58,865 nucleotides of DNA from an uncultured Faecalibacterium sp. (GTDB taxonomy: Bacteria; Bacillota; Clostridia; Oscillospirales; Ruminococcaceae): the NCBI GenBank assembly GCA_937907025.1, contig CALESJ010000030.1:1-58865 (forward strand), written 5' to 3'. Positions 47,207 to 56,187 of this stretch are shown piece by piece. Each line of letters starts with the position of its first letter. The first letter of the stretch is position 1. The notes beneath the pieces are model-generated. The model did not search any database. It was not told where the DNA came from and was given only the letters and a program-made list of their open reading frames with translations. The position numbers and the translations under genes are program-made.

Positions 47207-50200
47207 TCACTGCTGCAGATCTTCATAGAAGCTGAAACTGTTTTTGCCGTTTCTCTTGCTGTGATACATGGCGGTATCTGCCCGGCTCAGCGAGCGGGCA
47301 TAGTCAAAGTGTTCACTGGCAACGCAGGTCAGGCCCATACTGCAGGTCAGTACATTGCCGGATTTTACCCGCAGCTGTTCCAGGAACTGCTTCAGGCGCT
47401 GCTCCAGGCTGTCCCGCGGGATAACACCACGGATATACACCAGGAACTCATCGCCGCCCATACGGCCGATCACATCCCCCTTCCGGAAGGTCTGCAGCAA
47501 CTGCTGGGACACAGTTTTGAGCATGGCATCGCCTTCGATGTGGCCGCGCAGGTCGTTGATCTGCTTGAAGTTGTCCACATCCAACAGCAGCAGATACCCG
47601 CAGGGGCTGGCGGTGGATTCGATGATGCTGCGGGTCATTTCCCGTTCAAAAGCCATACGGTTGTAGATTTCGGTCAGAGGATCGCGGTTGGCTGCATCCA
47701 GCTGGGCCAGTTCCCGCTGCTTCTCGGTATTGACGTCCTTAAGGTACAGCAGTCCGTACACATTGCCGGACAGCTGCTCCCGGAAAAGGTAAACGGTCAG
47801 TTCCACCCAGTGCAGCTCGTTGCCGATATTACGCCGGTAATAGAAGCGGTGGCTCAGATTGCCCTCGGCAAAAAGTTTTTCCCATGCGGCAGGGTCGGCA
47901 TATTCTTTGAGGACCTGCACTTCTTCTTTATTCAGACTCTGGGCTAGGGCATTGGAAAGTTCCCGGAAAAAATGCCGCCCTGTATGCAGATAATCCTGCT
48001 CATAGCACTGCCAGATACCACCGGCCGCCTGCAGTTCATCGCGGTCCAGATCCACTTCCGCATAGGCCACAGCCTCGGACAGAAGGACCTGATAGAACCG
48101 ACGCATCCGCATGTACTCCACTTCCTGGGTACGTTCACTGCCGATGGGTTCCACCAGAACCAGAACGGTGTCCAGGTCCTGCAGCTGCTGGCTCAGATGC
48201 TGCAAGGTCAGGCGGAACCACTCATATTTGCCGCTTCTGGCGCGCAGCTGTACCTGAATCTGCCCCAGCGTATCCCGCATGCGCACACGGTGGAAGGCCT
48301 CCGTAAAGGTCTGGGAGCTGGCCGGATGAACCATGCCGCTGTCCACCCAGCTTTCCGGGAATCCGTGTTCCTGCAGATTTTCACCATCCAGCAGAATACG
48401 TTTGGTATGGAAAAAGATGTTGCGGTTCAGCTCGTTGTATTCAAAGATATCCCGTTCACAGACCGAAGGCATGTACGGCTGCTGGTCCAGGTCGTCCACG
48501 ATGCGGTGGTATCCCTGCAGGCAGATATATCCATTTCTGTCCACGGTACGCATGCCGGTGCAGCGCACCAGAATATCCCCGCGCTGGGGATGCTTCCAGC
48601 TGTATTCCAGCTGGACCACCTTGCCGGAATCCTCCATGCTCTGGACCGACCGGTTCACATACTCATAATATCCCGGGTTGATACGGGTATACCAGTACTG
48701 GTAGTACTCCGTCGGCGACAGGGTCCGGGTCAGGCCCATAACCCGATCCATGGTGTCATCGCCCACCATTTCATGCACTGTATGGTCGGGGCTGATGCGG
48801 ATGATCCACATTCCCAGGCCCAGTCTTCCAAAGATTTCCCGTCCGTTCGACTGCAGAAGCTGCCGGTAGCGTTTTTCGTTCTGTTCCTGGTGCATCCGCG
48901 TAACCAGGAAATTGGAAAGTACCCGAATCTGAGAATCGTCCCGGATGGACTTGCGCGGGTTGTCCACCCCGATGAATCCCACTGTGCAGCCGTCATCGCG
49001 CACAGGCACCGCAATCAGGCGGGTGATGTTCTGGGCGCTCAAGACTTCCCATTCTTCATGGTTCTGTTCCCGCACGGTATCCAGATTCCAAATATAGATT
49101 GAGCGGTCATGGGCAAACTGGTCCATCCAGCGCTGGAGTGCTCCGGGCGGCACCTGCTGCAGATTTTCATGCTGAGGTTCCACGCCGGGGGCACACCATT
49201 CAAAGGTGTTGTCCCAGAATCCATGGTGACCGGCGGTCGGTTCAAACAGATAGGCCCGGTCGGCTTCATAGTACTGCCCCACCGAGGCCAGGACCTTGTC
49301 CACGGCCTCATCGTACCGGCTGTTGCCGGACAGGATCGCCGTGTTTTCCACAATTTTCTGGGCGAACACCAGGCGATCACCGGTATCCCGGCTGACGTTC
49401 TCATGTTTCGTAATATCCGAAGCCACTTCCAGGCGGACCGGACGGCCGCGGTATTCGATCAGTTTGTCCCGCAGCAGGAAATGCCGGTTGCAGTACTCGT
49501 TCTCATAGTCCCATACATAGAAGCTGTCCTGCCGCAGCCGTTTGTTGGTACAGTTCGGGCAGGGGCTGTCCCGCCCCTGCAGTACCCGGTAGCACTTGCG
49601 ACCCTGGTAGTTTTTCATGCCGAACAAGCTCTGCCCCGCCGGGTTCAGATAGTACAGTTCGTAGGTTTCCGGGTCACTGATATAGTAGATATTGCTTTCG
49701 GAGCTAAGGACCTCCAGCGCCAGTTCTTTCTCGTCACAGGTAGCGGTTGGTTCCGCCGGTTTGGGACCGCGGGCATTGAAGTTGGCGATCCGTTCCTGCC
49801 GGTCCAGATAGGCCCGGCTGGTTTCCGTAAAGAATTTATCCACAAACTGTTCCGGGGTGCAGGGGCGGGAGATCAGGAAACCTTGCAGCAGCATGGGATG
49901 CAGTTCCTGCAGTACCCGCAGTTCCTCCTCATTTTCCACGCCTTCGCAGCAAACACGGATGCGGCTGCTGTCGGCCAGCTGGATCACGTTGCTGAGCAGG
50001 CGGTAGTTGTAGGCGCTGCGGTGAATGTTGTTGACGAATACGCCATCCACCTTGATCTCGTCCACTTCCAGGTCTTTCAGGCGGCTCAGGCCCGAATACC
50101 CGGTGCCGAAATCATCCACCGAAATTTCAATGCCGCTGTACTTCCACTGGCGGAAAATTTCGTTGATGCGAGCATATTCCACCAGTTCCAGGCTTTCGGT

Positions 50201-51451
50201 GACTTCCAGGGTCAGGGCATTGCCGGGCAGGCCGCTCTCTTCCAGTGCATGCAGCACATCCCGGGCAATATTTTCCTGATACAGCTGCGCAAAGGACAGG
50301 TTGACGCTCATGCGAAATTCCGGCATGAATGCGCGCCATGCTTTGCACTGGACAAGAGCCTGCCGCAGCACCCACATTCCCACTTTGCCGATCAGTCCCT
50401 GCTGTTCCAGCAAAGGAATGAATTCTACCGGTGAAACATCTCCGCGGTGTTCCGAATGATACCGCAGCAGGGCTTCTGCGCCGTACACGCGGAACCCGTT
50501 GGTGCATACCTGAGGCTGGTAAACCAGGGAAAAGCCGCGGAAGTTCTCTTTCACGCTGCGAGTGAGCTCATCCTTGAGTTCCAGGGCGCTGAGTTCCTTT
50601 TCGTAATCCTCTGCCGAGAAGAATACGATCTTGTTGCGTCCTTGCCGCTTGGCGGATGCCAGGGTGACTTCCGCATACTGGTACAGGGTTTCGGCATCCG
50701 GGATTTTGTAGGTCAGCACCGGCACACAGCCGGCCGAAAGCGTACAGCAGTCGGCCATGTGCTTTTGCACATACTGAAAAACCTTGGTGACCAGTTCTTC
50801 CTCCACATAGGGCAGAACGACCGCATAGCAATCGCCCACCGTATGGTACACCCGCTGCCGTCCGTAGACAGCCTCCTCCAACGAAGCACCAAGCCGTGTG
50901 AGAAGCGTATCACCGAAGCTGCGCCCATGTTTCAGGTTGATACTGCGCAGATTGTCCACACCGATCACCAGGAGGCTGGCCGGGTTTTCCCCGCTCAGAT
51001 AAATCTGCACGTCTTTTTTCAGGCGATCCAGATCAAACACATCCATAGGGACATCGGTTTCCTTGCAGTCCGTGATGCGCCCGATCATCCACTTGGGCCG
51101 GCCTTCCTCATCCAACTGGCTTTTGCCGCAGCTGGAAACCCAGACATACTCACCTGCATGGTTCAGAAGACGGTAACGGCCTTCATAGGCATCCGTTTCT
51201 CCACGGCAAAGCCGGCGGAACTGCATGGCAACAATGGGCCGGTCCTGCGGGTGCACGATTTCATACAGCTGTCGGGGTGCGCAAATATGCTCCTCCGAAG
51301 CCGGCAGATCGAACCGGTCCCAGGTATTCTGGGAAAAGACCGCCATTCTGTCCGTGAAGTTATAGTAGAAATAATAATCGTGGGAGCTTTCCCCCAGGAA
51401 ATTCAAAGCGTTGCGGGCATCCCGCGTCAGCCGCTGCATATCGAAAGACAT
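47207..51451 (-). CDS. Large PAS/GAF sensor with EAL and GGDEF domains
   Basis: A 1414-residue cyclic-di-GMP signalling protein with no transmembrane segment seen. The order is: PAS-like (~20-130); a GGDEF-like domain with a degenerate active site (VGDCYAVVLP, ~140-290); EAL phosphodiesterase (~300-545) with EALLR, DDFGTG, EGVE and LQGFLISRP; a PAS-type stretch with CPNC near 631; GAF (~710-870); further PAS segments (~880-1230); and a C-terminal GGDEF with an intact GGDEF near 1331. The product-inhibition motif RKGD (RxxD) lies five residues before it. Both making and breaking c-di-GMP look possible. Confidence 0.9.
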   Translation of the reverse strand: MSFDMQRLTRDARNALNFLGESSHDYYFYYNFTDRMAVFSQNTWDRFDLPASEEHICAPRQLYEIVHPQDRPIVAMQFRRLCRGETDAYEGRYRLLNHAGEYVWVSSCGKSQLDEEGRPKWMIGRITDCKETDVPMDVFDLDRLKKDVQIYLSGENPASLLVIGVDNLRSINLKHGRSFGDTLLTRLGASLEEAVYGRQRVYHTVGDCYAVVLPYVEEELVTKVFQYVQKHMADCCTLSAGCVPVLTYKIPDAETLYQYAEVTLASAKRQGRNKIVFFSAEDYEKELSALELKDELTRSVKENFRGFSLVYQPQVCTNGFRVYGAEALLRYHSEHRGDVSPVEFIPLLEQQGLIGKVGMWVLRQALVQCKAWRAFMPEFRMSVNLSFAQLYQENIARDVLHALEESGLPGNALTLEVTESLELVEYARINEIFRQWKYSGIEISVDDFGTGYSGLSRLKDLEVDEIKVDGVFVNNIHRSAYNYRLLSNVIQLADSSRIRVCCEGVENEEELRVLQELHPMLLQGFLISRPCTPEQFVDKFFTETSRAYLDRQERIANFNARGPKPAEPTATCDEKELALEVLSSESNIYYISDPETYELYYLNPAGQSLFGMKNYQGRKCYRVLQGRDSPCPNCTNKRLRQDSFYVWDYENEYCNRHFLLRDKLIEYRGRPVRLEVASDITKHENVSRDTGDRLVFAQKIVENTAILSGNSRYDEAVDKVLASVGQYYEADRAYLFEPTAGHHGFWDNTFEWCAPGVEPQHENLQQVPPGALQRWMDQFAHDRSIYIWNLDTVREQNHEEWEVLSAQNITRLIAVPVRDDGCTVGFIGVDNPRKSIRDDSQIRVLSNFLVTRMHQEQNEKRYRQLLQSNGREIFGRLGLGMWIIRISPDHTVHEMVGDDTMDRVMGLTRTLSPTEYYQYWYTRINPGYYEYVNRSVQSMEDSGKVVQLEYSWKHPQRGDILVRCTGMRTVDRNGYICLQGYHRIVDDLDQQPYMPSVCERDIFEYNELNRNIFFHTKRILLDGENLQEHGFPESWVDSGMVHPASSQTFTEAFHRVRMRDTLGQIQVQLRARSGKYEWFRLTLQHLSQQLQDLDTVLVLVEPIGSERTQEVEYMRMRRFYQVLLSEAVAYAEVDLDRDELQAAGGIWQCYEQDYLHTGRHFFRELSNALAQSLNKEEVQVLKEYADPAAWEKLFAEGNLSHRFYYRRNIGNELHWVELTVYLFREQLSGNVYGLLYLKDVNTEKQRELAQLDAANRDPLTEIYNRMAFEREMTRSIIESTASPCGYLLLLDVDNFKQINDLRGHIEGDAMLKTVSQQLLQTFRKGDVIGRMGGDEFLVYIRGVIPRDSLEQRLKQFLEQLRVKSGNVLTCSMGLTCVASEHFDYARSLSRADTAMYHSKRNGKNSFSFYEDLQQ

Positions 51452-51481
51452 GATTTTCCCCCGGATGCAATGTTCTTTATC

Positions 51482-51510
51482 AAAATGATTATACGATATA
51501 AAATCATTTT
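51482..51510. repeat. Perfect inverted repeat upstream of the EAL/GGDEF gene
   Basis: AAAATGATT (51482-51490) and AATCATTTT (51502-51510) with an 11-base spacer. On the minus strand a TATAAT box (51493-51488) sits at one edge, so it is probably an operator over that gene's promoter. Confidence 0.55.
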
Positions 51511-51573
51511 ATCTATACGGTACCAGTATTCATTATAGCAAAGGTCATCAATCCATGCAACTGATACCCGGTC

Positions 51574-51603
51574 TTGCCGTTTTCTCACCGCAGCTGGTAT
51601 AAT
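51574..51603 (+). promoter_or_regulatory. Promoter of the MerR-type regulator
   Basis: -35 TTGCCG (51574-51579), 18-base spacer, -10 TATAAT (51598-51603) preceded by TGG. Confidence 0.65.
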
Positions 51604-51635
51604 AAAAGCAATCATCAGACAAGGAGGTGCCGGAT

Positions 51636-52439
51636 ATGCCGCGCTGCTTTCGTATCGGGGAACTGGCCCGGTTGTATGGCGTCAGTCCCGACCTGCTGCG
51701 CTATTACGAACAGCAGGGGCTGCTGTGCCCTCACCGCGCCGAAAACGGATATCGGGTGTACAACATTGAGGACATCTGGCGGCTGAACGTTATCCGGGAC
51801 CTGCGCACCCTGGATATGCCGGTGGAAACGATCCGGGCCTACCTGAGTGACCACAGTGCCGCCACCACCCGACAGCTGCTGACCGACGAGCTGGACCTGC
51901 TGGACAAACGCATTGCACGGCTGGAAGGGCTGCGCCGCACCGTACGCCAGCGCATGGACAATTGCGAACGGGCATACAGTCTGCCGCTGAATACCTGTTT
52001 TGAGCAGAAGTTTCCCACCCGGCGCTGCCACGCCCTGCACCGCCCCTACCACACCGATGCCGAGATGGACCCGCTGATTCAGGAGATGCGCCGGTTTGAC
52101 CCGGACCACCTGTATGTGTGGGGCAATGACGGCATCGGGTCCTTTCTGGACCTGGCAGCGGCCAGGCAAGGCGACTGCCAGCGATACACGGGGGTGTTTA
52201 TTCTGCATCCGAAAGGCGAAAGCACCCTGCCACGGGGGCAGTATCTGTGCCTGGCCTACCGGGGCCCCAACAGCCGGAACCAGGAACTGGTCCCCCGCTT
52301 GCTGGAGGAAGCCGTCCACCGCGGCTATACGCCCCAGGGCCCGCTGTTGGAATTTCTGCTGGCGGATATCCATATTTCCGGGGATGACGCCGACCATGTG
52401 ACCGAGCTGCAATTGCGGGTGCGGCCCACCGAATCCTGA
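51636..52439 (+). CDS. MerR-family regulator with C-terminal effector domain
   Basis: A 267-residue regulator; ATG 51636 follows AAGGAGGTG. The N-terminal winged helix (FRIGELARLYGVSPDLLRYYEQQGLLCPHRAENGYRVY) is typical of MerR. A coiled linker covers ~75-125, then a domain of about 140 residues that resembles GyrI-like/AraC effector-binding folds (FILHPKGESTLPRGQYLCLAYRGPN). It probably senses a small hydrophobic compound, as BmrR-type proteins do. The MATE exporter is nearby but separated by the EAL gene, so a link is speculative. Confidence 0.85.
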   Translation: MPRCFRIGELARLYGVSPDLLRYYEQQGLLCPHRAENGYRVYNIEDIWRLNVIRDLRTLDMPVETIRAYLSDHSAATTRQLLTDELDLLDKRIARLEGLRRTVRQRMDNCERAYSLPLNTCFEQKFPTRRCHALHRPYHTDAEMDPLIQEMRRFDPDHLYVWGNDGIGSFLDLAAARQGDCQRYTGVFILHPKGESTLPRGQYLCLAYRGPNSRNQELVPRLLEEAVHRGYTPQGPLLEFLLADIHISGDDADHVTELQLRVRPTES

Positions 52440-52445
52440 CCACAT

Positions 52446-52492
52446 AGAAAACAAGCCGTTCCCCTTCTTGCAGGGAACGGCTTGTTCTTTTA
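52446..52492. terminator. Bidirectional terminator
   Basis: AACAAGCCGTTCCC and GGGAACGGCTTGTT arms, with A and T runs, between convergent merR-type and ptsI genes. Confidence 0.88.
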
Positions 52493-52513
52493 CGGGGTGA
52501 TGGCCCCGGATTT

Positions 52514-54193
52514 TCAGTTGTTGGTGTACTCGTCCGCCAGCGCAGCCAGGATGCGGGGGCTGGTTTCACGGGTATCCGTCATGCGGATGGCATTGCGCAG
52601 AGGCAGCACCGCACGGGGGGACACAGACAGCTCATCAATGCCGATGGCCAGGAAGGTTTCGGTCAGGGTCAGGTCAGCGCCCAACTCACCGCAGATGCCA
52701 ACCCAGATGCCATTCTTGTGGGCGTTGTCGGCCACCATCTTCAGCATGCGCAGCACAGCGGGATGATGGGGGTCATAGAAGCGGCCCAGGTCGTTGTTCT
52801 GGCGGTCGCAGGCCAGGGTGTACTGGGTCAGGTCGTTGGTGCCGACGCTGAAGAAGTTCACTTCCTTGGCCAGACGGTCGCTGATCATCACAGCGGCGGG
52901 GGTTTCGATCATGATACCGATCTCCACATCCTCGCTGTACGGAATGCCTTCTTCCTTCAGCTCACGCTTCACATCCTCGCACTGGCGCTTGGCTTCCCGC
53001 ACTTCCCACACGTTGGTGACCATGGGGAACATGATGCGCAGCTTGCCGAATGCGGAAGCACGGTACAGAGCGCGCAGCTGGGTATGGAAAACTTCCGGCC
53101 GGGTCAGGCAGATACGCAGAGCGCGCATGCCCATGGCGGGGTTTTCCTCGTGGGGCAGGTTGAAGTAACCGATCTGCTTGTCGGCGCCGATATCCAGGGT
53201 ACGGATGATGACTTCCTTGCCGTCCATATCGGCCAGAACCTGCTTGTATGCCTCAAACTGCTGGTCTTCAGTGGGATAGTCCTCACAGTTCAGGTACAGG
53301 AACTCGCTGCGGAACAGGCCGATGCCGCCGCCGTCGTTGACCTGCACGGCATGAACATCTTCGGGGCTGCCGATGTTGCAGTACACCCGGACGGTCTTGC
53401 CGTCCTTGGTGATGTTGGGCTGGCCCTTCAGGGTTTCCAGCAGGCGCTGCAGGCGCAGCTGCTCTTCCCGCTTTTTCAGCATCTTTTCGCGGGTCATATC
53501 GTCGGGATCAATGACCACGCTGCCGGTGGCACCATCGATGATGACCTGGCGGCCCTCATACTCGGGCTTCAGGGCATCACCCACGCCCACGATGGCCGGA
53601 ATGCCCATGGTGCGGGCCAGAATAGCGGTGTGGCTGGAGCCGGAACCGCCGGCCGTAATGAAGCCCAGGATCTTGGACTTGTCCAGCTGCACGGTTTCGG
53701 AAGGAGCCAGGTCGTCGGCGGCCAGCAGGACCGGCACGTCGGAGGCAATGCCGCCTTCCACGGCACCGCCCAGGATGGAGAGCAGGCGGCGAGAAACGTC
53801 CTTGACGTCCGCGGCACGGGCCTGCATATAGCTGTCATCCATGGCCTCAAACATCTCGGCAAACTGCAGGGACGTATCGGCAATGGCAGCCTCGGCGTTC
53901 ATCTTCTCATTGGTGATGCGGTCCTCGATGGCTTCTTCATAGTCGAGGTCCTCCACCATCATCTGGTGGGTTTCAAACAGCATGGCGGCTTCGTCGCCGG
54001 CCTCGGCGCGGGCCTTTTCGGCCAGCTCACCCAGCTGCTCGATGGCGCCGGTCTGGGCGCCCTTGAAGCGATGCCATTCGGCATCGGTATCTTCCACGGT
54101 ATAGCGGGGGATGGAAGTCTTGGCACGGTGATAGAAATACAGCGGGCCGATACCAACACCGGACGATACGCCCTTGCCCTGAATACTGATCAT
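52514..54193 (-). CDS. ptsI: PTS Enzyme I (phosphoenolpyruvate-protein phosphotransferase)
   Basis: A 559-residue cytoplasmic enzyme that passes phosphate from PEP to HPr. The phosphorylated histidine lies in GGSGSSHTAI (His ~188). The PEP-binding barrel shows GGGIGLFRSEFLY, MGMRALRICLTRPE and FFSVGTNDLTQY, and it ends with GICGELGAD. Length is normal. GAGGTG precedes the ATG. It is the second gene after ptsH, with a hairpin terminator in the 80-base gap that should lower its expression relative to HPr. No EII genes are in this window. Confidence 0.95.
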   Translation of the reverse strand: MISIQGKGVSSGVGIGPLYFYHRAKTSIPRYTVEDTDAEWHRFKGAQTGAIEQLGELAEKARAEAGDEAAMLFETHQMMVEDLDYEEAIEDRITNEKMNAEAAIADTSLQFAEMFEAMDDSYMQARAADVKDVSRRLLSILGGAVEGGIASDVPVLLAADDLAPSETVQLDKSKILGFITAGGSGSSHTAILARTMGIPAIVGVGDALKPEYEGRQVIIDGATGSVVIDPDDMTREKMLKKREEQLRLQRLLETLKGQPNITKDGKTVRVYCNIGSPEDVHAVQVNDGGGIGLFRSEFLYLNCEDYPTEDQQFEAYKQVLADMDGKEVIIRTLDIGADKQIGYFNLPHEENPAMGMRALRICLTRPEVFHTQLRALYRASAFGKLRIMFPMVTNVWEVREAKRQCEDVKRELKEEGIPYSEDVEIGIMIETPAAVMISDRLAKEVNFFSVGTNDLTQYTLACDRQNNDLGRFYDPHHPAVLRMLKMVADNAHKNGIWVGICGELGADLTLTETFLAIGIDELSVSPRAVLPLRNAIRMTDTRETSPRILAALADEYTNN

Positions 54194-54223
54194 TTGGCTT
54201 ACACCTCATTCAATGCATAACAA

Positions 54224-54253
54224 GAAAAAGCGGCCAGCCAGTCGGCTGGCCGC
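54224..54253 (-). terminator. Partial terminator between ptsH and ptsI
   Basis: Minus strand: GCGGCCAGCC and GGCTGGCCGC form a perfect 10-base stem with a 4-base loop, then TTTTTC. Read-through must supply ptsI, as no separate promoter was seen. Confidence 0.8.
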
Positions 54254-54273
54254 AAACGGAGTCGGGCAAAAAA

Positions 54274-54531
54274 TTACAGGTTGGCCTTGAAGAAAGCTTC
54301 CAGAGCCGGAGCTGCGGTATCCTCGTCGGCACCTTCCACCTTGACAGTCACGGTATCGCCGCACTTGACGCCCATGCCCATCAGAGCCATCAGCTTCAGC
54401 GCGTTGACGGACTTGTCACCCTTGGTGATGGTGACGGTGCTCTGATATTTCTTAACTTCCTTGACCAGCAGGCCGGCCGGACGTGCATGGATGCCGACGG
54501 CTTCCTGAATGGTATAAGTGAATTCTTTCAT
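54274..54531 (-). CDS. ptsH: HPr-like phosphocarrier protein, Ser46 replaced by Lys
   Basis: An 85-residue phosphocarrier. His15 in GIHARPAG is present, so it can accept phosphate from Enzyme I. The helix that in Firmicutes HPr carries regulatory Ser46 (usual NLKSIMGV) reads NALKLMALMGMGV here, with Lys at position 46. HPr kinase could not modify this protein in the usual way, so classic CcpA/P-Ser-HPr catabolite control through it seems unlikely. GGAGG-type bases precede the ATG. It is first gene of the ptsHI unit, under a good promoter. Confidence 0.92.
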   Translation of the reverse strand: MKEFTYTIQEAVGIHARPAGLLVKEVKKYQSTVTITKGDKSVNALKLMALMGMGVKCGDTVTVKVEGADEDTAAPALEAFFKANL

Positions 54532-54581
54532 ACTCGTTTCCTCCCATACGCTGCTGTACGCAGCGTCAAAGTGTCACTAAT

Positions 54582-54610
54582 ATAGTACCATGTTCGGCGC
54601 GCAACGTCAA
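54582..54610 (-). promoter_or_regulatory. ptsHI promoter
   Basis: Minus strand: -35 TTGACG (54610-54605), 17-base spacer, -10 TACTAT (54587-54582), with TGG before the -10. It lies about 50 bases before ptsH. Confidence 0.7.
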
Positions 54611-54683
54611 CCAAAAACGGCCACAAACATGGACGCTTTTTCGTTCTTTTTGCACATAAGTGAAATTTTTGTCAAAAGCAGTC

Positions 54684-54731
54684 GTACAAAAAGCCGCGCC
54701 GCAGTCCATTTAGAAACCCTGCGGCACGGCT
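54684..54731 (-). terminator. Terminator of the carbonic anhydrase-HAD operon
   Basis: Minus strand: AGCCGTGCCGCAG (54731-54719) pairs with CTGCGGCGCGGCT (54704-54692), then TTTTTG. Confidence 0.85.
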
Positions 54732-54751
54732 CCCCGTTGTATCTTCAGGCG

Positions 54752-55528
54752 TCACAATTCATCCAGGAATTTTCGGATAGTTTCTTCCGGGCGGGAGGTG
54801 TGCCGGGCATAGCGCGCTCGCAGTTCCTCGGCCGCGGTTTCCATGATATAGGGTTGTCCCACCAGGTCCAGCATGGCCACATCGTTGTAATTGTCGCCGA
54901 AAGCCATGACCTCGGCAGGGTCAAATCCCAGCACACGGCACAGGCTCTGCACCCCTACCCCCTTGTTGGCCAGGGTGGTATCGATCCAGAACGGCCCGGC
55001 CACCGCAGCGTTGGCTTCCGCCCATTTGGGCACAAACCGGTCCGCAAATTTTTCCACACCGTCAGGCAGGTACACGCTGACCTTGACGATATCCTCCGGG
55101 ATCTGGGCCGGGTCGGTGATGACGGTATGGTTGTTGCCAATCTCGTGGATGCGTTTATGCATGCCCAATCCCCGCTCCATCAGGTAGCTGGTGTTTTCGC
55201 CGGAAAGCATGACCTCGCCCCGGCCATCGGAGTGATTCCACATATCCCAGGCAATGGCTTCGGCCAGCGCCCGGGGCATGGGCGTCTTGGCCAGGACCTT
55301 GCCGTCCCGGCAGACCACCCCGCCGTTTTCGCACAGGAACACGCACTGGTCGGCCACCGGGGCGAACAGCTTGCGCAGGCTGGTATACTGCCGGCCGCTG
55401 GCCGGGCAGAACAGGATATCATGCCGGGCCAGTTCCCGGATCTCCTCATAGATTTCCTCACTGACCCGGCTGTGGCCGTAGGGCAGCAGCGTCCCGTCCA
55501 GGTCGCTGCAGATCATCTTGATTGCCAT
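54752..55528 (-). CDS. HAD-superfamily phosphatase (Cof/YidA type)
   Basis: A 258-residue type IIB HAD phosphatase. Motif I is DLDGTLL at residues ~8-14, motif II lies in CPASGRQ (~44), and the C-terminal GDNYNDVAML holds the metal aspartates. A cap domain fills the middle. It would release phosphate from sugar phosphates or related small molecules. AAGGAG lies before the ATG, and only two bases separate it from the carbonic anhydrase stop, so the two are co-transcribed. Confidence 0.9.
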   Translation of the reverse strand: MAIKMICSDLDGTLLPYGHSRVSEEIYEEIRELARHDILFCPASGRQYTSLRKLFAPVADQCVFLCENGGVVCRDGKVLAKTPMPRALAEAIAWDMWNHSDGRGEVMLSGENTSYLMERGLGMHKRIHEIGNNHTVITDPAQIPEDIVKVSVYLPDGVEKFADRFVPKWAEANAAVAGPFWIDTTLANKGVGVQSLCRVLGFDPAEVMAFGDNYNDVAMLDLVGQPYIMETAAEELRARYARHTSRPEETIRKFLDEL

Positions 55529-55530
55529 CC

Positions 55531-56070
55531 TTACTCTCCTTTTTCCTCCGGTGCCGCCCCACAGGCCCGGGCATGGGCGGCAGCCAGCTCACAGTATTCT
55601 TCCACGTTGCAGGCCAGTTCCGCCGCCTTTTCCGGCGTCACGGTGCCCCGTACCTTGCCGGGAATGCCCATGACTAGGCTGTGGGGCGGAATGACCGTGT
55701 TCTCGGTAACAAGAGCACCGGCTGCAATAAGGCAGCCCTCCCCCAGCACCGCCCCGTTGAGCACGGTGGCGTGCATACCGATAAGGCAGTCATCCCCCAC
55801 CGTGCAGCCGTGTACCACGGCGCTGTGCCCGATGCTGACCCGTTCCCCGATGACCACATCCAGGTCCGGGCCGGTATGCAGCACGGCGTTGTCCTGCACG
55901 TTGGAGTTGCGTCCCACCACAATGCGGCCGGTGTCGGCGCGCAGCACCGCCCCGTACCAGACGCTGCTGCCTTCCTCCAGCCGGACATTTCCCGCCAGGG
56001 TGGCGTTGGGTGCCACAAACGCCGCCGCATCTGTCCGCGGCGCCTGACCGTGCATATGAATCGTGGGCAT
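55531..56070 (-). CDS. Gamma-class carbonic anhydrase-like protein
   Basis: A 179-residue left-handed beta-helix protein. Hexapeptide repeats run through residues ~20-130. The metal histidines fit DNAVLHTGPD, IGHSAVVHGC and IGMHATVL. VGRNSNVQDNAVLH and MGIPGKVRG are typical of the gamma carbonic anhydrase/acetyltransferase-like family. It may hydrate CO2, though some homologs act as acetyltransferases or have no known activity. The start at 56070 follows AGGAGGGG. It is first gene of a two-gene unit. Confidence 0.88.
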   Translation of the reverse strand: MPTIHMHGQAPRTDAAAFVAPNATLAGNVRLEEGSSVWYGAVLRADTGRIVVGRNSNVQDNAVLHTGPDLDVVIGERVSIGHSAVVHGCTVGDDCLIGMHATVLNGAVLGEGCLIAAGALVTENTVIPPHSLVMGIPGKVRGTVTPEKAAELACNVEEYCELAAAHARACGAAPEEKGE

Positions 56071-56098
56071 ACTTGTCCCCTCCTTTTTGCCGTTCCTT

Positions 56099-56128
56099 AT
56101 GATACAATACCCGGACGTACCGTGTAAA
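56099..56128 (-). promoter_or_regulatory. Promoter of the carbonic anhydrase gene
   Basis: Minus strand: -35 TTTACA (56128-56123), 18-base spacer, -10 TATCAT (56104-56099), about 30 bases before the start. Confidence 0.55.
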
Positions 56129-56145
56129 GGCCCGTCCGCAGCCAA

Positions 56146-56175
56146 ACAAAAAGCAGCCCCGCAGAGCGGGACTGC
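56146..56175 (-). terminator. Terminator of the amino-acid ABC operon
   Basis: Minus strand: GCAGTCCCG and CGGGGCTGC-type arms (one G-T pair), then TTTTTG (56151-56146). Confidence 0.8.
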
Positions 56176-56187
56176 CGACGATACATC

